Positions 62,921 to 64,000 of a DNA stretch of 64,000 nucleotides are shown one piece after another. Source of the stretch: Parasponia andersonii (taxonomy: Eukaryota > Streptophyta > Magnoliopsida > Rosales > Cannabaceae). The translations under genes were made by a program, and so were the position numbers. Location: contig JXTB01000752.1 in assembly GCA_002914805.1 (NCBI GenBank), positions 1,062-65,061 of the forward strand, given 5' to 3'. Every line of letters begins with the position of its first letter. Positions within the stretch are counted from its first letter, which is position 1. Under the pieces are notes generated by a model. That model searched no databases. It was not told the origin of the DNA and worked only from the letters and a program-made list of their open reading frames with translations.

Positions 62921-64000
62921 TCACATGTTATCAGTTAGTGTTGTGTACCAAGGTCCGTGAACACTAACTGATACAGTAGCAGCCACCACTAAAACTTCAG
63001 CAGCTTCCACCAATTTCTTAGATAGTATGGCAGCTCCGACTTGCCGGAGTGCCGTCTCAGCTAGTTTTCTTCCATTCGGCTCACTTCCCCCGAGCACAAC
63101 TCCCCTAGCAGCCCTATAAACAGCACAGGATACCCTTTCAAACACAGGATCCCCGGCTTGCAAGCTCTTTGCTAACATCCTCGCCATAACCACCTTCCTA
63201 GATTGCAGCTTCTGGCTATCTACATTACCCTCTGGTGAGAACCTACTGATTGATTCAACGATTTCTTCCATACCTGCATCTTCAACATGATCCAATAGCT
63301 CCACGAGTCGCTCACTGCATTCTGACATTATGCCCTCCATTGCTTTAGGGCCGTCTATGATTCGCTCACTTAAAAGTGTTTGTCGGCAGATGAGAATACT
63401 GCACTTCACAGTCACAGATAAGTAATCCCATAAACATAGTAATTTGTATCTTAATCAGACCTATCATTTAGGAGAATGAACATTCGTGGTAGGATGGTTT
63501 CATGGAAAAAAAACCTTGCCCTTAAATCGTGATCCTACAACATCTGACACTAGTCTATCATTTATTTCTTTTCTCCATAATTACTAAATTTTCCAAAACA
63601 CACATTATTAATAACCTTCAAAATTGAGAGAACTAGTGATACTGGGGTCTATGCCTCACCTGATAGCAGTTACAATAATCTTCTGAATTTGAGCCTGGAC
63701 AGCCCTCAGCCTAGAGAGGTTTAAAATGAAAGTTTCAGGCAGAGCCTCTTGAGTCAAACCAGATACACCACTTACTAACTTCAACAAGCCTAGCCTGACC
63801 AACAAATCAACTTTTTCTCCTTTGCATTCCAGTTGTCGATTACCTGAGGGGAACAGAAAAATTGATAAGGAAAAAAATGGATGCCAAATTGCAGTTGCAC
63901 CTTTACCTACCTTTTCCTACTCTAGTTCTGAAAAAGAGCTATAGCATCCAAACCTGTGGTGGTGTTAGTACCGGGCATAAGAGAAGCCAAGTTTGATTTG
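62921..64000 (-). CDS. T-complex protein 11 (TCP11) family protein, C-terminal part, 5' end outside window
   Basis: Last three exons of a TCP11-domain protein: 64000-63954 (partial), 63843-63660, 63398-62921, with AG/GT borders and consistent phases, ending in TGA at 62923-62921. They encode about 235 residues: [20 protein letters not shown], then [69 protein letters not shown] and a C-terminal segment ending in DNM. The pattern matches plant TCP11 proteins, which run to about 1,100 residues, so most of the gene lies to the right. Its molecular role in plants is not established. In Arabidopsis a TCP11 gene sits beside TH1, as I recall. Confidence 0.85.

Overview
The window is nuclear DNA from a flowering plant, most likely a eudicot. 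The evidence is AT-rich sequence, genes split by many GT-AG introns, plant-type proteins, and large Ty3/gypsy LTR retrotransposons. The species cannot be fixed from the sequence. No bacterial, organellar or CRISPR-like content was seen.

Layout. 1-1435: 3' end of a Tat-like LTR element, with an LTR at 664-1435 and an antisense promoter-like stretch beside it. 2940-10464 (+): complete TH1, the bifunctional thiamine enzyme (HMP-P kinase fused to thiamine-phosphate synthase), 10 coding exons, 555 codons. 11727-14016 (-): seven internal exons of a CDKAL1-type tRNA methylthiotransferase with no recognisable first or last exons. 16685-28265 (+): RECQL4A-type RecQ helicase with HRDC domain, rebuilt as 25 coding exons, 1210 codons. 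Its introns carry two Tourist-like MITEs and an antisense LINE fragment. 28266-32702: AT-rich intergenic DNA with decayed repeats. 32703-38964: an LTR interrupted by a complete 3.4 kb solo LTR of the same family in opposite orientation (target duplication AGGAT). 39128-49902: structurally complete but coding-dead chromovirus (Tekay/Del-like), reverse orientation, ~3 kb LTRs, target duplication AATCT. About 50640-58632: a second, more decayed gypsy element with scrambled LTR pieces. 58633-62700: AT-rich intergenic. 62921-64000 (-): 3' end of a T-complex protein 11 (TCP11) family gene running off the right edge.

The host genes serve separate housekeeping jobs: thiamine synthesis in the plastid, tRNA modification, DNA repair and recombination, and an uncharacterised TCP11 role. 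They do not form a pathway cluster. TH1 and a TCP11 gene are, as I recall, adjacent in Arabidopsis; here about 52 kb separates them, much of it retrotransposon DNA. I did not find a new multi-gene system. The most informative signals are the opposite-orientation self-nesting of LTRs, the end-less but clean CDKAL1 copy, the antisense promoter beside the Tat-like LTR, a GC-AG intron in the helicase, and a suspicious identical patch around an N in one Tekay LTR. All exon coordinates were assembled by hand from splice sites and reading frame.
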